A stretch of DNA of 64,000 bases from Mytilus californianus. Lineage: Eukaryota > Mollusca > Bivalvia > Mytilida > Mytilidae. Under the pieces are notes generated by a model, which did no database searches, was not told the DNA's origin, and worked only from the letters and a program-made list of their open reading frames with translations. Made by a program: the position numbers and the translations under genes. Below, piece after piece: positions 1-10,896 of the stretch. How positions within the stretch are numbered: position 1 is the stretch's first letter; the number at the start of each line of letters is the position of its first letter. The stretch lies in contig NW_026262712.1 of the NCBI RefSeq assembly GCF_021869535.1, positions 110,295,640-110,359,639 of the forward strand. The letters run 5' to 3'.

Positions 1-396
1 TTACGTATAAAATAGAGAAATATCATGGCATTGTTTCCAACTTAATTATTATGAATAGTTTTCCAATAATAATCTGAAGTGTAATACATCCAGCTCATTA
101 CAGACAGCTTGGAGAACAAATTAAAATGTCTCTGTGAAGACATGGTCAATTTTGTATTCGTGTCTTTCATTTTTGCTTATGTACTTTGTCTATAGAGTGT
201 CTACATGCTATTTTGCTTTTCTTTGTTGGATTAGTTTTGTTTTTATATTGATTAAGATTATATTAAAATGTTGACTGCTGTACGCCAATTTTTTGACATT
301 TTTACGTATCATGTCTGTTTATTTTGCTCACACATTGTTGTCAATATAAGGAATTCTATGCGACTGTCATAAAGTGAGAGGTTTGGCTAGCTATAA

Positions 397-612
397 AACC
401 AGGTTTAATCCACCATTTTCTACATTAGGAAATGCCTGTACCAAGTCAGGAATATGAAAGTTGTTTTCCATTCGTTTGATGTGTTTGAGATTTTGATTTT
501 GCCATTTTATAAAGGACTTTCCGTTTTGAATTTCCCTTGGAGTTCGGTATTTTTGTTATTTCACATTTTTTCAATATTACTCCCCAATTTTGTGTAAACT
601 GGTTTGATGCAA
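397..612 (+). repeat. Family F interspersed repeat
   Basis: Carries AATGCCTGTACCAAGTCAGG followed by a T-rich tail. I recognise this as a very common mussel interspersed repeat. The second copy is inside 60150-60369. Short ORFs here are chance products. Confidence 0.6.
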
Positions 613-620
613 TGTGAATA

Positions 621-893
621 AAATTGAGAATGGAAATAGGGAATGTGTCAAAGAGACAACAACCCGACCAAAGTGCAGAAAACAGCCCAAGGCCACCTAT
701 GGGTCTTCAACACAGCGAGGAAATCCCGCACCCGGAGGCGGGCTTCAGCTGGCCCCTGAACAAAAATGTGTCCTACTTCAGTGAAAATGGACGTCACACC
801 AAACTCCAAAACATCTAAATGAACTAAAATTGAAAAAACATTCAAGACTAACAAAGGCCAGAGGCTCCTGACTTGGGACAGGCGCAAAAATGC
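621..893 (-). repeat. Family A repeat, minus orientation
   Basis: The complementary strand ends in the family A motif TTGTCTCTTTGACACATTCC and then TTCTCAATTTTA. Upstream in that orientation is the body shared with family B (AAGTCAGGAGCCTCTGGCCT). Other copies are at 16630, 19937-20057, 46531, 52218 and 60377. The T-rich end is constant while the other end varies, as expected of 5'-truncated retroposed copies. Confidence 0.7.
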
Positions 894-1715
894 ACTTTTC
901 ACCTGTGTCTAGCTGAAAGTTAACTGGTACGTCGTTGACGTTGATTGTTTCGGTCCATTCATCGGTATTCAATTCTGAATCATCAATTGTAGCAACAAAA
1001 AGTTCATCATCATCAGATTCACTGCATATGTCTAAAGTGTGCATTTTCTTTGATGATTTGTTTGATGACAGACATACGGACGCAAAGTGGTTATATTTAT
1101 GGCATTTGTTGCACTGTTTCCCAAATGCAGGACATTTTCTACGCTCATGTTTACCTCCACAGTTTTTGCATTTGTTTGCGAAATTGGGTGATTGCCCCTT
1201 GTTATTTTGAGGTGGTCCCCTTTGTGGTGTGTATTGCTTGCCATACTTTTTACCTGATGTAAAATTATTTGATCTTGATCCTTGTTTGTTAAACATGTTG
1301 ATGGTTTTATCTTCGCTTTCCATAGTTTTAAGTTGTGCCTTTGAAATTTCATAAGTTCTAGCGAAATTTATAGCCTTTTCTAACAAGAGATCGGACCCTT
1401 CAGTAATTTTTCCCGAACTTTGTGGTCTTTAGTTCCAAAAACAATGGCATCACGGACCATTTCCACCGACGTCGCATATCCACAATCTTTTACCAATATT
1501 TTAAGGTCGGTGAGGTATTCTTTGAAAGTGTCAATGTCTTTTTGTACACGGCTTGAAAAATTGTATCGTGAATAGATCTTGTTTGATTTAGGGCGGACGT
1601 GTTTTTCAAAGTTCTGATAGTACACTTCGAGTTTCTTTTTGTCATCTTCCGAGAGATCCCAGCTTGAATATATGTCCCTACCTTTGTTGCCTATCCATAT
1701 CATTAGATAGTTACA
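894..1715 (-). pseudogene. Ty3/Gypsy-like gag and start of protease, truncated and frameshifted
   Basis: Read on the minus strand, the N-terminal gag domain (1703-1395) contains IYSSWDLSEDDKKKLEVYYQ and the typical VREKLLK stretch. The frame then breaks near 1400 and continues in another frame from about 1386. That part carries two zinc knuckles, CKNCGGKHERRKC and CNKCHKYNHFASVC (about 1215-1080), an acidic linker, and a retropepsin start with the catalytic triad FQLDTG at about 905-922. Protease sequence stops a few residues later, at 894, where a family A repeat begins, so reverse transcriptase and integrase are absent. In the family, gag packages element RNA and the protease matures the polyprotein. 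This copy is a non-functional fragment. No LTR was identified. Confidence 0.85.
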
Positions 1716-2135
1716 TTTTTGAAACCTATAACTATATGCCTTTTGGTTTTTTTTACGTACATTTGTGTCTCCTTGACGTATACCCTACATCTGTTTTTAT
1801 TACGGTTAAAATATGTAAGTTCGTATAATCAAATTGTATTTTAATTGCACGTCTTTCATTCTGAAGTGTTGAATATGCAAAACGATTATATAACAGTATC
1901 TAAAGCAGCATTCATATTGTATTTTCTTCTTTTTTAAATGATTTTCATAAATGTCTCTTACTACGAACTTATATGCTTGGTTAACCATTTGGTTACATGG
2001 AATTAAGAATCTAGTCGTTATATATAGGTTTTCATAATTTTTATGAGTGAATATATTAAGCATTCTTTTGTATGATGGTTTTAAACCTGTGTAAAGATAA
2101 ATATATGCATGTTTCAATATTATTTTTTTTTGTAG

Positions 2136-2227
2136 GTTTGTCCTATAACTGTGGCTTTGAACAAGGACAAGAGTGTATTTTCCAAAATATTCTAGGCGAC
2201 AATTTTGACTGGACTTTAGGTCATTCA
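2136..2227 (+). CDS. MAM-domain protein, MAM exon 1 of 4 (5' exons outside or not found)
   Basis: This exon encodes the N-terminal part of a MAM domain, the roughly 160-residue extracellular adhesion module of meprins, receptor phosphatases and many secreted invertebrate proteins. The acceptor is a T-rich tract ending TGTAG at 2135 and the donor is GTAAGT at 2228. The reading shows YNCGFEQGQECIF with the first two conserved MAM cysteines, then DNFDWTLG, the hallmark W-containing strand. It starts in phase 1 (two bases complete a codon) and ends in phase 0. Exons at 5297, 5671 and 6476 continue it with matching phases, giving all four conserved cysteines and about 160 residues. The next upstream exon was not recognised. 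The domain call is firm; the protein's overall identity is unknown. Confidence 0.85.
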
Positions 2228-2454
2228 GTAAGTATTATTCAGAATATGAACTAAGGTTATGTAGGAGTATGTAAGATTCCATATAACATTAAGATATTTC
2301 CTCCAAATTTGTATAAACGATCGAAGATGAATGTCTGCCTTTGTCTCTTAAATAAAACAAATAAAAAAGTTGATGAAATTGTGATCAACATTTTTTAATT
2401 CATTTTGAAATATCAGAAAATCAGTACAATTTTTAACCTTATTTTGTACTTAAT

Positions 2455-2530
2455 TTTCCGTCGTGTTGTTCATGTAAGTGATGTCTGATTCGGTAGGTCA
2501 CATTCGAAGGAAAGAGGACGGGATTGTAAT
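2455..2530 (+). repeat. Family H fragment
   Basis: Contains CCGTCGTGTTGTTCATGTAAG and then TTCGGTAGGTCACATTCG, the same string seen at about 23725-23790. It lies in the first visible intron of the MAM gene. Confidence 0.5.
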
Positions 2531-3094
2531 TATCTGTCGTCATCATTAATTTTTACACTATATGTGATATGGAATGAAGTGATGAAAACATAATCAAAAG
2601 AGAAGGAAAAGTAATCATTAATTATTTGATTTCTTAATAAGTTAAACCTTGACCTTTTGTAACAGTTCACTCTAATGACTTCTTACGATTTATTTGTATT
2701 CGCAGGTTTTTTGGTCTACTAGTATAAAAAGATATTACATTGTTTTTTTGTCAATTGTGAACTGATACCAGTAGACATGTCTTTAAAATGACGACTACAA
2801 AATATTGAAAAAGATGTTACTAAATTGTAAAACTTGTGTCTGATCCATTTGTCGTTTTGAACCAAAAAAATATGTTTAAACTAAAAAAAATAGAAACTAA
2901 AGCTCGAATTATTTCGTCCAGAAAACACATGTTAACCAACAGCCAATTTACTAATGGTAGGAGTTGTAATATCTCTCTTGCCAGTAAGTTTGATTCATAA
3001 ACAGTCCATATCAAGAACCCCCCCCCCCCCCACACACCGACATAGATTATCTTGGTCGTATTTGGCATAAATATTTGGAATTTCGGTTTTTAAT

Positions 3095-3300
3095 GCTCTC
3101 CAATCTCGTTTTTTGTATTTACCCTTACAACTAATTTGATTCGAGAACCTCTGATGAATCTGAAGACAAAACGACCGTCGGGCGAAACGAATTGGTATCT
3201 TGGATGAGCTTTAGTAAACCATTGGGTTGGTGTAGCTGGTAGACGTTTCTTCGTCGATGGTTTTACCAGTCCATTAGTCAGCATCTTTATGTTGACAAAC
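3095..3300 (+). repeat. Degenerate family C repeat
   Basis: Contains a decayed version of the family C core (ATTCGAGAACCTCTGATGAA, then GGGCGAAACGAATTGG). The core is better preserved at 44815-44870. A 70-residue minus-strand reading here is only the repeat read backwards. Confidence 0.45.
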
Positions 3301-3344
3301 AAAATCCTTTATATTTTTACTTTGTACATGTACTGTTTTTAAAA

Positions 3345-3495
3345 GAGAGGAAAAAGATACCGAAGGATTAATCAAACTCATAAGTATATTTTAAGTTACA
3401 ATGCCAAAGCAAAACGAAAAACGACGAAAAGACAAGTAATAAAAGTGTAGTTATTCAAAACACTAAGGGTTTTCTACCCCCGGGCAAAATGAACT
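3345..3495 (+). repeat. Degenerate family H repeat
   Basis: Shows AGATACCGAAGGATTAATCA, AACTCATAAGT and a run of CAAA-rich text ending in a pyrimidine-rich block. This matches the order of the family H body at 23560-23700 with heavy decay. Confidence 0.35.
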
Positions 3496-3529
3496 TAGTC
3501 GTATTATACACAACTTTTCAGAATTTTCT

Positions 3530-3665
3530 GTTTTTGTGCTCTTCAACTTTGTATTTGATTTTGTCTGCCTACTGATGTCATTCGATTCGAGCCCTACTAA
3601 TGAGTCTCATATAGACAATGGCGTACAAAATTTTAAGTCCAGTATCTTTGAGGAGTTTTTCAAGA
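3530..3665 (+). repeat. Family C repeat
   Basis: Starts CTCTTCAACTTTGTATTTGA and continues ATTCGAGCCCTACTAATGAG, then AGTATCTTTGAGGAG. This is the same order as in the copy at 44775-44935. It lies in a MAM-gene intron. Confidence 0.5.
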
Positions 3666-4053
3666 ATTCTGATTTTTGGCGTCATTTTGATTTCTTAATG
3701 ACAAACTGGATCCCTGTATCCTTAAACTGACAATGTGTATCTGTTTGACATTTACCAAACAACGGTCTGTATCCTTATGTTCCTTATTCAATCCTACATA
3801 CAGAAATAAATGAACTTTTACTATTTATAACATTTATCATAACCTCGATATGGTTATTGTCCCCATTTCAACATGTGAGCATTTAAAAGCATATCAATTT
3901 TGTTATGTCCATAAGGCGAATACACTTTTGAATCATCTGTTGGAATGGGTAATTTGACCTTATGATGTCTTTTGATGTTTATGTGTATCTTGTTGTCCTT
4001 TTTCACATAGACCTGAAATCTCATTGTATACATTCAAACAAATTATATAATAA

Positions 4054-5212
4054 ATTTGTTTTGCATGCACACGTATAAAAATTGTGGTTTTTATCCAACG
4101 CAATCATAGGTTTGAACGTTGTTTTCAATTTAGACTTGTTTATATTTTTTCGTTTGTATTATATTTGCCTTTGGGTTTATATGATCCGTTCATCCTTTTT
4201 CGACTCTTCAAAATTCAAGAGTCTATCCTAAATTGAGGTAAATTATAATGGCCTTCCAAATACCGTTTCGATTCCAAACATCACTGAAGAGACATTGATT
4301 GTCGAAATCCGGATATGGTGTACTAATTTTTGCACCTCATATTTGCGGTATACCATCTTTTCCGCAAGTTTATTGTTTTCTGTTTGGTATTACATTAATA
4401 ATTTTTAAGATCCATTTTGTTACATCTTGTGGTACGTTTATTTGGCAATCGCCAATGGCAGTCAGCAGGGTTTAAGAACATCTGTTGTTCGACCTGTTAG
4501 TCAAATGCGTTTTGTTAAAATATACTTTTTCACTTTTTTGGTCTTTTGGAAAATGTTGTTTGTGCTGTATTTAGACCCCTCAACCAAGAAATTTGTTTTG
4601 CATGCACACGTATAAAAATTGTTGTTTTTATCCAACGCAATCATAGGTTTGAACGTTTTTTTCAATTTAGACTTGTTTATATTTTTTCGTTTGTATTATA
4701 TTTGCCTTTGGGTTTATATGATCCGTTCATCCTTTTTCGACTCTTCAAAATTCAAGAGTCTATCCTAAATTGAGGTAAATTATAATGGCCTTCCAAATAC
4801 CGTTTCGATTCCAAACATCACTGAAGAGACATTGATTGTCGAAATCCGGATATGGTGTACTAATTTTTGCACCTCATATTTGCGGTATACCATCTTTTCC
4901 GCAAGTTTATTGTTTTCTGTTTGGTATTAAATTAATAATTTTTAAGATCCATTTTGTTACATCTTGTGGTACGTTTATTTGGCAATCGCCAATGGCAGTC
5001 AGCAGGGTTTGAGAACATCTGTTGTTCGACCTGTTAGTCAAATGCGTTTTGTTAAAATATACTTTTTCACTTTTTTGGTCTTTTGGAAAATGTTGTTTGT
5101 GCTGTATTTAGACCCCTCAACCAAGAAATTTTTTTTGCATGCACACGTATAAAAATTATTGTTTTTATCCAACGCAATTATAGGTTTGAACGTTGTTTTC
5201 AATTTAGACTTG
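4054..5212 (+). repeat. 537-bp direct tandem repeat, about 2.2 copies
   Basis: The landmark GCATGCACACGTATAAAAAT occurs at 4063, 4600 and 5137, an exact 537-base period twice. The two full units differ at only a few positions. The third is cut off after TTCAATTTAGACTTGT at about 5212, where a TA microsatellite begins. The array lies in the intron between MAM exons 1 and 2. Repeated short ORFs (62 residues in each unit) come from the repeat and are not thought to be genes. Confidence 0.9.

Positions 5213-5253
<41 letters not shown>
5213..5253. repeat. (TA)n(GA)n microsatellite
   Basis: A run of TA dinucleotides passes directly into GA dinucleotides at the truncated end of the 537-bp array, 44 bases before MAM exon 2. 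Confidence 0.9.
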
Positions 5254-5254
<1 letters not shown>

Positions 5255-5296
5255 AACCTTAAAATTTTACCAACAAATATTCTTGTTAAAAAACAG

Positions 5297-5426
5297 GGTC
5301 CAACAAAGAACAGAAAAACAGGCCCTACTAATGCATACTCTGGGAGCCAGTATGCGTATATTGAAGTATCTAGAATAAAAATCAATGATTTGGCAGTTTT
5401 GTCCTCTATTAATACAGTGCTTCCCG
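5297..5426 (+). CDS. MAM-domain protein, MAM exon 2 of 4
   Basis: No long ORF marks this exon, but it fits exactly. The acceptor is AAACAG at 5296 and the donor is GTAAGT from 5427. It is 130 bases, begins in phase 0 and ends in phase 1, which is the phase needed to join exons 1 and 3. The reading contains KTGPTNAYSGSQYAYIEVS, the MAM segment usually written as GP-x-D/N-H-T-x-G-x-Y-x-x-x-E, and ends NTVLP before the STFCLRF strand of exon 3. Its polypyrimidine tract is poor, because the preceding bases are AAA-rich after a GA microsatellite, so splicing efficiency is uncertain. Confidence 0.75.
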
Positions 5427-5670
5427 GTAAGTAATTTCACAATGAAATGGTTTGTAAATAATCGTATCTGGATATCTCAGTGTTTCAGTAAACTTTTTCA
5501 ACAGCATTGCAACTAGTTAGTCAAAGCAGTAAAGTTTGTTTTCATCTTAAATCAAAAACTGTTCAATTCACATTGAATTTTTTTTATTTTTAATGTATCC
5601 ATTAATTTGATGATAGTATAAACTTAATGTTATACATCTGTAAATTGTTACTTACTTTTGTTGATTGTAG

Positions 5671-5849
5671 CTTCTACATTTTGTCTACGATTTTACTATC
5701 ACATGTATGGACGTCATATTGGATCGCTTTCCGTGTTTACACAGGAAAGAGACACAGGAACTTGGTCTTTAGATTGGGATCTGTCTGGCAATAAGGGAAA
5801 CCAATGGTACCTTGCAAGTGTGGACATTCCTTACCACTTCGACCTTGTT
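5671..5849 (+). CDS. MAM-domain protein, MAM exon 3 of 4
   Basis: The acceptor is TTGATTGTAG at 5670 and the donor is GTATGT from 5850. It is 179 bases, starts in phase 1 and ends in phase 0. It encodes the core of the MAM fold: STFCLRFYYHMYG with the third conserved cysteine, then IGSLSVFTQ, WSLDWDLSGNKGNQWYLASV and the start of the FDLV strand. The GN-x-G-x-x-W signature is intact and there are no stops in the exon, so this does not look like a relic. Confidence 0.9.
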
Positions 5850-6475
5850 GTATGTATTATTAGAATATATTTTATTAATTTTTATTATTCTGTGCCCAGT
5901 AAACACTAGCATGAGATTCACAATTTTAATGAATACCTGCAATTATTTCTCCTGCAATGCGCGTCGTCAGTATATGTACTTGTCCGTTCACCTTTTTACA
6001 CCTCGTACAAATCAATCTATAAAGCATGATTGACTTTGAAAAAAAAAATAAACAATACTAATATCGATTGAATAAATGTCCCTGTTGATTTTTTTATAAT
6101 GGTTAAACTTATATTGAGATATTTTACTTACTCAACCTTTTTTGAAGCCATCCAGCTTCTTCGAATTATAAACGTTTTGGTTCTGATAAAACTTTGTTTG
6201 CAAAAAAAAAGTTCAAATTGGTAAGAATGCAAAATTACTTTTGTAAAATTTTATTGATCTGGAAATTGCATTAGACCTGTCAAAAAGTGAAATGTTCTTT
6301 TTTCGATGTTTATGATTATTTTTGTCTCTCACTGTCAGTTGTGTTTGATTTCATATGACCCGATTTACCTCGAATTATACAAACACTACTTACATGTTAT
6401 GTTATCTGCATTTCCTCCAAGATGTTAAAAACAAAAATAATAGCTAACAACTTTTGGGCATATTGTTATTTTCAG

Positions 6476-6562
6476 GTTGAATTTGAAGCTTCAAAGGGAG
6501 CAAGGAAGAGCAAAGGTGACATCGCAATTGACGAAATAACGCTCACGAACAATCCATGTTAG
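6476..6562 (+). CDS. MAM-domain protein, terminal exon (stop codon TAG)
   Basis: The acceptor is TTATTTTCAG at 6475, phase 0. The exon encodes VEFEASKG, KGDIAIDEITLTNNPC and a TAG stop at 6560-6562. The strand GDIAIDEITL and the final cysteine are diagnostic of the MAM C-terminus. The stop comes directly after that cysteine, so the MAM domain is the last domain of the protein, with no transmembrane anchor after it. No AATAAA follows closely; the variant ATTAAA at 6847-6852 is a possible poly(A) signal. Together with the signal-peptide exon at 42564, this points to a secreted protein, if that exon belongs to a paralogue. Confidence 0.85.
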   Translation, partial: VEFEASKGARKSKGDIAIDEITLTNNPC

Positions 6563-7032
6563 CCGTTGAATAGAAACAAGTGCTTGTAATGTAGTTAAAA
6601 CACCCTTTAGACTTCGATACACTAATTAATCACTTCTGGGGGGATGCCCAAGATAATCAATTGTGCAGTCTTTTTTCATTAATTTTCCATATTTATTAAT
6701 ATATGTGTTCCGTTACTATTTTTAGAAAATTCTGTTTAATATAAATGCGTATGAATGGAAGGTAAAGGCATTGGGGAGGCACATAATTAAGCCAAAAAGT
6801 CACCAATTTGGAAAAAAGTATTTTTTAAGTAGAATGTAGAAAAAAGATTAAAATTAAGAAGTACATTTGAGTATTCTTACTTACTTCCAACAATTAATGA
6901 TCAAAATGACAAAAATAAGGATTTTTAAAATTCTATTTTATGCATTTTCAGTTCAAATTCTGCTTATTGATTTATATAATACAACTGCAGTTATGCTATT
7001 CATTGATTCTAGTGTGACATTCTGACACATAC

Positions 7033-7216
7033 CTTTGAAATCTGCTATATAATGTTTTTTGTCAATTTTAATATCTTTTTTAAAATAAATATCTTTTGCA
7101 TCATTTTCTTTTGTTATTGTAGTTTCATTCATACGGATAAGTTGTATTCCCTCGCAAAAAGACATTAGTACTGCAGCCGCCTGACCTTCATAAGAATGTA
7201 AGCCCATTTCATACTT
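7033..7216 (-). CDS. Candidate internal exon, function unknown
   Basis: The minus strand has an open 61-codon stretch bounded by an acceptor TATAACAG (AG at 7218-7217) and a strong donor GTATGT (from 7032). It reads KYEMGLHSYEGQAAAVLMSF and later KDIKIDKKHYIADFK. The composition looks protein-like (mixed charge, few Leu/Phe runs), unlike chance ORFs nearby. The exon would end in phase 1. No partner exon was recognised and the family is unknown. It would be convergent with the MAM gene. Confidence 0.3.
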
Positions 7217-7849
7217 CTGTTATATATATATTAAACATTTGCCTTTGGCAATTCCTTATTTTACTATAATAGCCCGGTTTAAGGTTTAATACAATACTCT
7301 CGGACATTTCGCAAAGGATTGTTCTGAAGAAACAAAACTTCTTGTCCATTGAATGATCTTTTCTGACTAATAATTAAAGAAACTTTTTTCTTAAGGTCAT
7401 TATTTTAACTATTGTTAATCAATCTGTAATTTGGAAGGATTAATATAGTAAAAGCCATTTGCAACCACACCTGGAATTGATGATACATTTAATCAAAGTA
7501 CTGAAGTACTGAACATCGGATGACCGCAGGTTCTTGTGTATGGTCAAAAGCACATGTCACAGAAACAGATCACATCTCTATACCTGAAACTGAGGTTAAT
7601 TTACAGAGATTTTTTTTTCTGATACAAGTTTCTGCTTGGATGATGAATAAATGACAGGAAATTCAACCTCACCGTAATAACTATTATATTGTAGTGATAC
7701 AAATCAGTATACCTTAGACTATTATACTAATATAATAATAGTTCCTGAGAATACACTGGTTTGTTGTTATATATTATATTAATATTACGGTTGCATGTAT
7801 ATATAATTTTCATCTATTTGTATATCATTCTATTCTACTATTATTATAG

Positions 7850-7976
7850 TGCAGTGCAAGTGCATGGTGGACACTCTTCTGAAAAAAAAATCAAAGCCTT
7901 AAAGGCTGTAAAAGCAATTGCTGCCATGTTAATGTTTTGTGGACTTTTATTTTTCATCCATATATATAAGAATTAA
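7850..7976 (+). CDS. Candidate terminal exon ending in a transmembrane helix
   Basis: An acceptor (TTATTATAG at 7849, or TGCAG at 7854) precedes a short reading: VQVHGGHSSEKKIKALKAVK, then a hydrophobic stretch AAMLMFCGLLFFI and a stop at 7974-7976. A consensus AATAAA follows at 8034-8039, 58 bases after the stop. A Lys-rich juxtamembrane segment followed by a C-terminal helix suggests a membrane-anchored protein tail. No upstream exon was identified, so the gene is unknown. A chance ORF is possible; the close poly(A) signal argues against it. Confidence 0.35.
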
Positions 7977-8039
7977 ACCTGACAGGACAGGAGTGTTGAC
8001 TTATGAGAAGCAAGACGGTTTTAACTTTATATCAATAAA

Positions 8040-10488
8040 AGACTTTAGCAGGAAATCATTTTAAATATGTTTTATATTTCACAAGGAGACAACAAGTTTA
8101 CCAGGCTAAAGTTGGGGTTAATTATACATGTGCTGAAACATATAACTAAAAAAAAATCATTATGGATTATCCCCTGGTAGTGTTTGTAACTGGGCAATAA
8201 TTTCCTTTATTGATTTAATTTTAACAATTTTCATAATTAATTTAGATTAACCATTCAGTTAAAACATTTCAACTTTCCAGACGCAAATGTTGAAAAACGG
8301 GCAAGAAATAAAATATCTTACAAGACATAAACATGTAAAAAATAAATATATATTTCAGCTTACTTAAAATATTTTCAAAATGTTACTTTCACATCATTTC
8401 TTAAAACTAAGTCCCAAACATAATTGCTCAGTTGATATGTGTCATCCTCATGCGATACGAGATAACTATAATTCTGATGCAATCACGAAAAGGGGGGTCA
8501 TCACAAACAAACATGACATTAAATTGTCATTATACAAACAGCTCTATGTTGCTTAGATATTTATCAATTTTCAGGAAACATGTGAAATAAATTTCAGGTC
8601 CATTTCATTATAGTGCCTAACAAGATTGTGTGAGGTAGACGAAATTGACCTTAAAACGATCGTATTGTCTTTTGATGTCCAAAAATAGGCAGATCGGACA
8701 TATAAGGACTTTATCTAATGACTACATAAATTTGGGATTTATTAATATTATAATATTCTAATGAAACTGAAAATTGTATTTTTTTGTTAGGATAAACAAC
8801 AATTTTACCTGGCGTAGCCGTGCGTAAAATGTTTTTCTGCATTTATCTTCGAAAAATGGCGTATTCAATAGAATAGAACGTTAATACAGTAAACTTTCTC
8901 TTTTTTCTCCGCAATAGGCTATCAAAAATAATTTATCTAATGTGTATGTGGAAAATTATGTGAAAAGATAAAAAGTGGCAATTGTTACCTTTCATACCTT
9001 TAGTTTCATTCATATGCCGTTATTATTGTTGTTGTTACCAATTATGTAAATCAATTGTATCTGATTTTATGCCCTTTATGGGCCCTGTAATTTGGAAAAT
9101 AAAAAAAAAATCTATTCATTGATAAAACGTAATATGGACTGGTCCAGTGTCCAGTTTGCAGGTCATTTAATTTATTGTACACAATCATGCACGCTCTGAT
9201 TTAATCAATATACTCGTACGAAAAAGCATGAACAGTTTGAAGGTAATCTAATAATAACTTAATCCAATCAAATTGCATAAGATTCAATAACAATGTCCAG
9301 TCCACATCATAATGAGTAATAGGGGAAAAATGGGTAGGGAGAAAATGACAGATATTTCAAGTTAATATTTATGCAATAACGAATTAAAATTTGTCAACCA
9401 AAAGTTTTGCTACAATTTCAAAAACATGTCGTTCTGTATGGGTATAGTTTTCGGATCTTTCATTAGCGTATTTAAGGCTATAAAAAGTTCGGGCTTCAAA
9501 AGTTCACACAATTATTGACTTTATACAGAAAATTCGTCCTTGTAAAACATTTAATAGTTCACAAATGATACGCGATTTTAAAGTAAAATTATTTCTTAAA
9601 ACACTGCAAAAAATTTCATTTATATTGATAAAGTGGTATCGTCATCAAGTGCGTTGAAATGAACAGTGGTATAGCAAACATCAAATTCCCTCACAAAAAT
9701 GTTATCACACACTATAGTAAGGGGAGTCAGTTAAGTTTGTTCATTTTTAGATTACAGGTAATCATTTGACACTACGTTTACAACCTGTGTGACCTGTGTA
9801 GTGATTTTGATTTTACGATAAATTCATGAATGAATGAACGATAATTTTATGAATGAACATGAGCACCTGACCTCTTTCTTAAACACCAATTAAACATATA
9901 AAACCGTATTTAATAAGGAGATAATTCAGTCAAATTTTCAGTACTAAATCAACAACTGAAATGATTCCATTTTTTGATGAAACATCGTACGAACGGAGAA
10001 CGGAATTGCAGGTATAAAAATGCACTTTTTTCCCTTGTAATGACCGCGGATCTATAATTTTTATAGATCGGTTGAAATCCCAAAACTAATTTGCATAATG
10101 GAAATTTAGGCGATAGCAATACATCGGATTGACCTCAAGGTCATCCTCTGTAAAAATCGCTTCAAACACATAGTTCCCGTTTCTGTACACAGAACGATTG
10201 TTTTCCGGAATACATGTTACCTTCATCCGGTATGCTCGAGAAAAAAAGTTTAGAAAAAATGTTTTGATAAGAGACCTTACCGGAATTAAACATAGGCTTC
10301 ATCGTGAGTATAAATAATATATTTGACCACCAAAATTCATATTTAATTTCTGAGAAATGCTGTGAATATATTTCAGACACATCTTTGATTTACCTTTACT
10401 TTGATTTTATGATCCCCATTTTAGATTTATTGCTAGCTTTCACAAGAGATGGCTGCACCACTACTAAAACATTTATAAAAAACATTAA
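8040..10488. other. AT-rich stretch without recognisable genes
   Basis: I see no splice-bounded coding reading and no clear mobile element. The region holds scattered low-complexity A/T tracts. The short part around 10020-10145 has an octamer ATTTGCAT (10089-10096) and an everted TGACCT/AGGTCA pair (10130-10143) that contains TCAAGGTCA. These resemble POU and FTZ-F1/ERR-type sites but could be chance. Confidence 0.5.
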
Positions 10489-10489
10489 C

Positions 10490-10630
10490 GGTGCCAACTT
10501 TTATGCACCAGTTACGCATTTCGACAATTAGTGTCTCTGACGTGATGCTCGAAGTCGAAATATTTGAAACATTTGAAACTCCAAAACGTAATAAAAGGTT
10601 GGAAGAGCTTTTCTTGATTAACCTTCATCA
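10490..10630 (+). repeat. Family C-like repeat fragment
   Basis: Contains ATGCACCAGTTACGCATTTC followed by GTGATGCTCGAAGTCG and AAACGTAATAAAAGGTTGG. I recognise this as a decayed version of a mussel repeat related to family C. Confidence 0.4.
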
Positions 10631-10637
10631 GGACTGC

Positions 10638-10821
10638 TTAAGGATGTTAGCTACTCTGTTTCAAAATAACAAGCTTTTTAAAAGACTGTTATAAATTGAT
10701 AGTATATGATTAAAGAAACTAAAAAACCAGAAATTTTTTTTTAAAAGCACTACATGGATAAAACCAGAGGAATCCGAACATCTGACAAAAATTCAAAAAC
10801 CCAAGGAGCGAACATCCTTAA
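10638..10821. mobile_element. 184-bp MITE-like unit with TTAA ends
   Basis: The left end TTAAGGATGTTAGCT and the right end, whose reverse complement is TTAAGGATGTTCGCT, form about 15-bp inverted repeats with one mismatch. TTAA at both edges may be the target duplication, as in piggyBac- or Kolobok-type elements. A second copy, split by the DIRS element, is seen at 29408-29440 and 34956-35020. Confidence 0.6.
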
Positions 10822-10896
10822 AACCAAACATTTGAGAGGCTCGTTCGGGGGATGCTCTATGAACAAAACTGACTTTAAGACAAATACATCAAAGGT

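Larger units (their letters stand above)
1..893 (+). repeat. Copy 1 of a long direct repeat (copy 2 at 59757-60649)
   Basis: Read side by side, bases 1-893 match 59757-60649 almost base for base, with only scattered substitutions and small indels. The copy is already in progress at base 1, so it may extend left of the window. It contains a unique-looking 5' part (1-396), a family F repeat and a reversed family A repeat, in the same order and with the same junctions in both copies. Shared junctions argue for segmental duplication rather than independent transposition. Homology stops abruptly at 893, where gag-like sequence begins. Confidence 0.9.

Noticed and set aside
4427..5152. Duplicate 62-residue ORFs
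   Set aside because: They lie inside the 537-bp tandem repeat units in an intron; the duplication reflects the repeat, not a gene pair.
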